Positions 6,361 through 8,505 of a stretch of 8,505 bases of DNA are shown here, piece by piece. The number at the start of each line of letters is the position of its first letter. Position 1 is the stretch's first letter. The notes under the pieces are model-generated. The model saw nothing but the letters and a program-made list of their open reading frames with translations. It did no database searches and was not told the origin of the DNA. The DNA is taken from positions 1 to 8,505 of the forward strand of contig CAYHIW010000039.1 in NCBI GenBank assembly GCA_964356745.1, written 5' to 3'. A program made the translations under genes and the position numbers. Source of the DNA: CAYHIW01 sp964356745. Lineage in GTDB: Bacteria; Patescibacteriota; Microgenomatia; UBA1406; GWC2-37-13.

Positions 6361-6380
6361 ATATCTTTGAATAAAGATAT
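6361..6380 (-). repeat. Perfect 8-bp hairpin at the 5' end of the Pro/Thr-rich gene's mRNA
   Basis: ATATCTTT (6361-6368) and AAAGATAT (6373-6380) are exact inverted repeats around a 4-nt loop. On the minus strand the hairpin lies between the predicted transcription start (about 6382) and the TTG start codon at 6359. No T-run follows on either strand, so it does not look like an intrinsic terminator. It may cap the mRNA end, affect initiation, or be a protein site. Confidence 0.6.
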
Positions 6381-6388
6381 ACGTAGCC

Positions 6389-6397
6389 ATTATAGCA
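6389..6397 (-). promoter_or_regulatory. Extended -10 promoter of the Pro/Thr-rich gene
   Basis: Read on the minus strand, TGC precedes a perfect TATAAT (6394-6389). This is the same nine bases as the element at 4028-4036. The TAA stop of the upstream AHSA1 gene (6392-6390) lies within this box. No clear -35 is seen. The start of transcription is expected near 6382. Confidence 0.55.
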
Positions 6398-6827
6398 CTT
6401 GCATTAATCTTTCTGTATATTTTTTAAAATTATCGAGGATTGATTGCCATCCGGATCTCTGCATTTCTTCTGAGTTCTCGTTTTCTGGATCAAACGTCTC
6501 GGTGACCTTAACCCCTTCTGGAGTTTTGGCAAATTCTATCTTGACGTGTCTTTTGTCATCACCGTCCATGTCGTACTCTATAAGTTCGTGATTTTTTACC
6601 TGAGTATATGTTCCGGTAAAATCAAAACTTGTACTTTTGTCTTTTGCTGCCATCACTGTTTTAAATCTCCCACCAACGCGAACATTATTTTCGGCAGATG
6701 GTGCTTCCCAGTCGTCTGAGGCAAATGCCCACTTTACAATATGCTCTGGTTTTGTCCAACAATCCCACACTTTGTCGATACGAGCGTTTATGTTAGCTGT
6801 AACAGTTATCGGAGTTTGACTATTCAT
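6390..6827 (-). CDS. AHSA1-family SRPBCC (START-like) protein
   Basis: The 145-residue soluble protein has the pattern of the Activator of Hsp90 ATPase homologue 1-like family. It has an N-terminal strand followed by the helix-turn VWDCWTKPEHIVKW (20-33), then DDW (38-40), VGGRFKTVMAAKD (51-63), the strand region FTGTYTQVKNHELIEYDM (70-87), KVTETFDP (107-114) and a long C-terminal helix with GWQSILDNFKKYTE (126-139). The length matches the full single domain. These proteins form a helix-grip fold with a hydrophobic cavity. Most bacterial members have no proven ligand, and no Hsp90 is seen here, so the function stays general. Start ATG 6827 has no SD, and a -10-like TACAAT ends 9 nt before it. 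It is 21 nt downstream of the DUF4337-like gene. It has no evident tie to copper. Confidence 0.85.
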   Translation of the reverse strand: MNSQTPITVTANINARIDKVWDCWTKPEHIVKWAFASDDWEAPSAENNVRVGGRFKTVMAAKDKSTSFDFTGTYTQVKNHELIEYDMDGDDKRHVKIEFAKTPEGVKVTETFDPENENSEEMQRSGWQSILDNFKKYTERLMQVL

Positions 6828-6836
6828 TTCACTTTC

Positions 6837-6842
6837 ATTGTA
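6837..6842 (-). promoter_or_regulatory. Probable -10 box of the AHSA1 gene
   Basis: On the minus strand TACAAT (6842-6837) lies 9 nt before ATG 6827, in the 21-nt gap after the upstream gene. A transcript from it would have a leader of only a few bases. No convincing -35 is present, so readthrough from the upstream gene is an alternative. Confidence 0.4.
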
Positions 6843-6848
6843 CTAAAA

Positions 6849-7316
6849 CTATAAGACCCCGAACAGTAAAAAGTAAACACCTCCTAAAGCGAGAAGAAGA
6901 GAGCATGCCCATAAGACCTTTTTCTTAACGAGTGTTGCAACAGCAAGAAGTGCGATCGCGATTTCAAAAAAAGTCCCGGCGGTGGTAAGGTTGGTATTTT
7001 TCTGAAAATAAGCATTGGCCTTGGTGGTAGACTCTTCTGCTTGTTGTTCAAGTTTTTCTGCGCTGTCTTTGAGTGATTGTTGAAGTGACTGGTTGGATTG
7101 TTGCTTAAGTGCACGATCGGTAATATCGTTTGCAAGATAGTTGTTCCACTGTTTGTTTGCCTTACTTTGATAATAATTTGAGTTATTCTTTTCAAGCAGT
7201 AAAGAGCTTGAAGTCGAGCTCGTGCGAAATGAAGTGATTGCAGCTAACACAGCAATAATTGCGGTAGTAATCGCAATAAAATTTTGCCAATGGAAGAACC
7301 AATTTTTTTGTTCCAT
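6849..7316 (-). CDS. DUF4337-like membrane protein
   Basis: The 155-residue protein has a membrane segment at about 11-30 (FIAITTAIIAVLAAITSF), a polar helical region rich in Gln, Lys, Asn and Ser at about 38-108 that looks like a coiled coil or amphipathic hairpin, and two more membrane segments at about 112-130 and 133-153. The layout, with ...NYYQSKANKQWNNYLA after the first helix, resembles the DUF4337 family, whose function is unknown. The start ATG 7316 is the first codon available after the divergent promoter region. A TATACT box lies 7 nt upstream and no SD is present. It leads the minus-strand group. No catalytic motif is visible, and the polar loop could lie on either side of the membrane. 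Confidence 0.7.
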   Translation of the reverse strand: MEQKNWFFHWQNFIAITTAIIAVLAAITSFRTSSTSSSLLLEKNNSNYYQSKANKQWNNYLANDITDRALKQQSNQSLQQSLKDSAEKLEQQAEESTTKANAYFQKNTNLTTAGTFFEIAIALLAVATLVKKKVLWACSLLLALGGVYFLLFGVL

Positions 7317-7323
7317 ATCTCTT

Positions 7324-7329
7324 AGTATA
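7324..7329 (-). promoter_or_regulatory. -10 box of the DUF4337-like gene, in a divergent promoter region
   Basis: TATACT on the minus strand (7329-7324) is followed after 7 nt by ATG 7316, so transcription should start at or next to the start codon. It occupies the place where the -35 of the opposite gene's promoter would be. Confidence 0.5.
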
Positions 7330-7348
7330 GATCTTTTCTTTCAGACTC

Positions 7349-7357
7349 TGCTACACT
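7349..7357 (+). promoter_or_regulatory. Extended -10 promoter of the Asp-rich repeat gene
   Basis: TGC precedes TACACT (7352-7357), an extended -10 element 6 nt before the GTG start codon at 7364. Initiation of transcription should fall at the GTG, which predicts a leaderless mRNA. It is back to back with the minus-strand -10 at 7324-7329. Confidence 0.55.
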
Positions 7358-7363
7358 AATTAC

Positions 7364-8386
7364 GTGAAACATATAGCTTTGTATATCGCCGCTTTATTAC
7401 TTGCTGTTTTTTCAATTTTTGGATCTGTAGGTGTTATGCATCCAGTATCTGCAGTAGTCGTAGGAGGAGATACTTCTGTCATGACTACGGAGACAAGTGT
7501 TGACTCAGATGGTGATGGACTCTCAAATACTACCGAAGGAGAAGACCTTAAAGATGAATCTGTATCAACAGATTCGGACGAGGATAGTATTCCAGACTAT
7601 CTTGAATCAAACACTGCCGATACTGACAACGATGGTTTAACAAACAATGTTGATGCGAATGATGATGGAGATGGAACAACAACCGTCGAGGAAAATAACA
7701 CGAACAGTTCGGTCACCGTACAGACAAAGAAAGAAATATCTCCAGACACTGACTCCGACTCGGTTCCTGATTATTTAGAATCAAATACTACCGACACAGA
7801 TAATGATGGTATTGTAAATAGTTCTGACTCAGATGACGATGGAGATGGAATATCGACGATTAATGAGGAGACGATAGTTCAAACAGATAATTCTGTTGAT
7901 GAGGTTATTTTAACCGATACCGATACTGATGGCACTCCAGACTTTCTTGATATAGACGATGATGGAGATGAGCTTCTCACTATTGATGAGGATACCAATG
8001 AAGATGGTATTCTTCAAAACGATGATGCAGACGGAGATTCTATCCCAGATTTTTTGGAGTCAAATTCCACTGACAAAGACGATGATGGTCAAGTTGATAG
8101 TTTTGACTCAGATGACGACGGAGATGGTATCTTAACCATTGATGAAGTTGTCATTGATGAGAATGGAGAAGTCGAGTTTCCTGATGCCGATCTTGACTAC
8201 GTGCCAGACTATTTAGATGCAACTGACAATAGTGCTACTGCGATGAAAAATAAGAATTCTAGTAATAAAAAAGTAATGGTAATTATTGTGTTAGGATTAA
8301 TACTTACTACTATTACGTTTTATTTCTACTTATATTACTTAAATATTTATTTGTTATTCTTTTTCTTACTCGGAAAAAGACATTGA
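7364..8386 (+). CDS. Secreted, membrane-anchored Asp-rich repeat protein (thrombospondin type 3-like, Ca2+ binding)
   Basis: The 340-residue protein begins with GTG 7364, placed by the -10 element 6 nt upstream. Residues 1-30 form a signal peptide with likely cleavage after VSA (28-30). Residues about 46-289 are very acidic, with repeated Asp loops such as DSDGDGLS (47-54), DTDNDG (86-91 and 144-149) and DDDGDG (157-162 and 250-255). These alternate with IPDYLESN-like strands and resemble thrombospondin type 3 / EF-hand-like calcium loops. A basic Asn/Lys linker (295-303) leads to a long hydrophobic segment (304-336) and the end GKRH, so the C-terminus is probably held in the membrane. There is no LPXTG motif. 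The protein likely forms a calcium-stiffened stalk or adhesion structure on the surface. No enzymatic domain is seen, and the partner is unknown. The hydrophobic tail is longer than one helix needs and may form two. Confidence 0.82.
   Translation: MKHIALYIAALLLAVFSIFGSVGVMHPVSAVVVGGDTSVMTTETSVDSDGDGLSNTTEGEDLKDESVSTDSDEDSIPDYLESNTADTDNDGLTNNVDANDDGDGTTTVEENNTNSSVTVQTKKEISPDTDSDSVPDYLESNTTDTDNDGIVNSSDSDDDGDGISTINEETIVQTDNSVDEVILTDTDTDGTPDFLDIDDDGDELLTIDEDTNEDGILQNDDADGDSIPDFLESNSTDKDDDGQVDSFDSDDDGDGILTIDEVVIDENGEVEFPDADLDYVPDYLDATDNSATAMKNKNSSNKKVMVIIVLGLILTTITFYFYLYYLNIYLLFFFLLGKRH
7568..8230 (+). repeat. Degenerate Asp-rich coding repeats, five blocks
   Basis: Five related blocks encode residues 69-111, 128-169, 185-210, 221-261 and 274-289 of the surface protein. 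The full blocks of about 41-43 residues share the order D-x-D-x-D, (I/V)PD(Y/F)LESN, then D-x-D-x-DG, then a D-rich loop with GDG, then T(I/V)-(D/N)E. The third and fifth are shortened. Related DNA words such as gatgacgatggagatgg recur, which suggests growth by in-frame duplication. Confidence 0.8.
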
Positions 8387-8392
8387 TTCGTG

Positions 8393-8398
8393 TATAGT
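8393..8398 (+). promoter_or_regulatory. Probable -10 box of the gene starting at 8407
   Basis: TATAGT lies 8 nt before ATG 8407 in the 20-nt gap after the Asp-rich repeat gene. It repeats the pattern of -10 boxes placed almost on the start codon. No -35 and no SD are evident. Confidence 0.4.
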
Positions 8399-8406
8399 TA
8401 ATTGTT

Positions 8407-8505
8407 ATGATTGGATTTGGGAAATTTTTAGAAGGTTATTTTGTATATCAGATTTTGAATCCTCTTGGTTTAATTTCGGCTCATCTTAAATTTTTTCTGG
8501 TGATT
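8407..8505 (+). CDS. Start of an unidentified gene, cut by the window end
   Basis: ATG 8407 opens a frame of 33 codons that runs off the window without a stop. The residues are mostly hydrophobic, with FLEGYFVYQILNPLGLIS followed by LKFFLVI, so it may be the N-terminus of a membrane protein. I do not recognise the family. Support comes from the short gap to the previous gene, the open frame and a TATAGT box 8 nt upstream. There is no Shine-Dalgarno sequence. Confidence 0.5.
   Translation, partial: MIGFGKFLEGYFVYQILNPLGLISAHLKFFLVI

Noticed and set aside
6361..6380. Hairpin as an intrinsic terminator of the AHSA1 gene
   Set aside because: No T-run follows on the minus or plus strand and the stem has little G/C.
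7568..8230. Regular repeats as a CRISPR array
   Set aside because: The repeats are degenerate, in frame and encode Asp-rich protein loops. Spacers and exact repeats are lacking.
8358..8380. Perfect 8-bp hairpin (TCTTTTTC / GAAAAAGA) as a terminator
   Set aside because: The stem is A/T-rich, lies inside the coding sequence of Phe and Lys codons, and no T-run follows it.
1..8505. Insertion sequences, tRNA or rRNA genes
   Set aside because: No transposase, terminal inverted repeats, target duplications, cloverleaf or rRNA-like sequence was seen on either strand.

Overview
The window is AT-rich, densely coded bacterial DNA with the standard genetic code: TGA ends both the copA gene and the Asp-rich repeat gene. 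Several things together suggest a Candidate Phyla Radiation (Patescibacteria) genome, perhaps Microgenomates-like. These are the compact layout, several genes without Shine-Dalgarno sites whose -10 boxes lie almost on the start codon, a Pro/Thr-rich single-pass protein, an Asp-rich 'thrombospondin type 3'-like surface protein, and a minimal copper locus. This placement is an inference from style, not from a marker gene.

Layout. Positions 1-459 hold the 3' end of a DnaQ/RNase H-fold exonuclease-like gene. A copper-homeostasis island follows on the + strand (461-5925): a promoter with a CsoR-type operator, csoR, a two-domain DUF305 protein, a membrane-anchored cupredoxin, the Cu(I) P1B-ATPase copA, a SurA-like chaperone domain protein, and a fusion of an HMA domain, a DsbD/TauE-like membrane domain and a cupredoxin domain. 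Convergent to it, with only 5 nt between, are three minus-strand genes (5931-7316): a Pro/Thr-rich membrane-anchored protein, an AHSA1/SRPBCC protein and a DUF4337-like membrane protein. From a 47-nt divergent promoter region a + strand gene (7364-8386) encodes a secreted, C-terminally anchored protein with Asp-rich repeats likely to bind calcium. The window closes inside a new + strand gene starting at 8407.

How the copper genes probably work together (inference from families). CsoR would release its operator when it binds Cu(I), switching on the operon. CopA would pump Cu(I) out of the cytoplasm. The DUF305 protein and the cupredoxin, both tethered by an N-terminal membrane segment, would hold copper on the outer face. 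The HMA-membrane-cupredoxin fusion would have a Cys-based site on each side of the membrane and could move copper or electrons. The SurA-like protein could help these exported proteins fold. A consensus TATAAT just before the SurA-like gene suggests that the last two genes also have a promoter outside CsoR control.

The most notable non-coding signal is a recurring arrangement: a -10 element 5-9 nt before the start codon of five genes (4042 +, 6827 -, 7316 -, 7364 +, 8407 +). This predicts leaderless or nearly leaderless mRNAs, while csoR, the DUF305 gene and the HMA fusion gene have SD-like sites.
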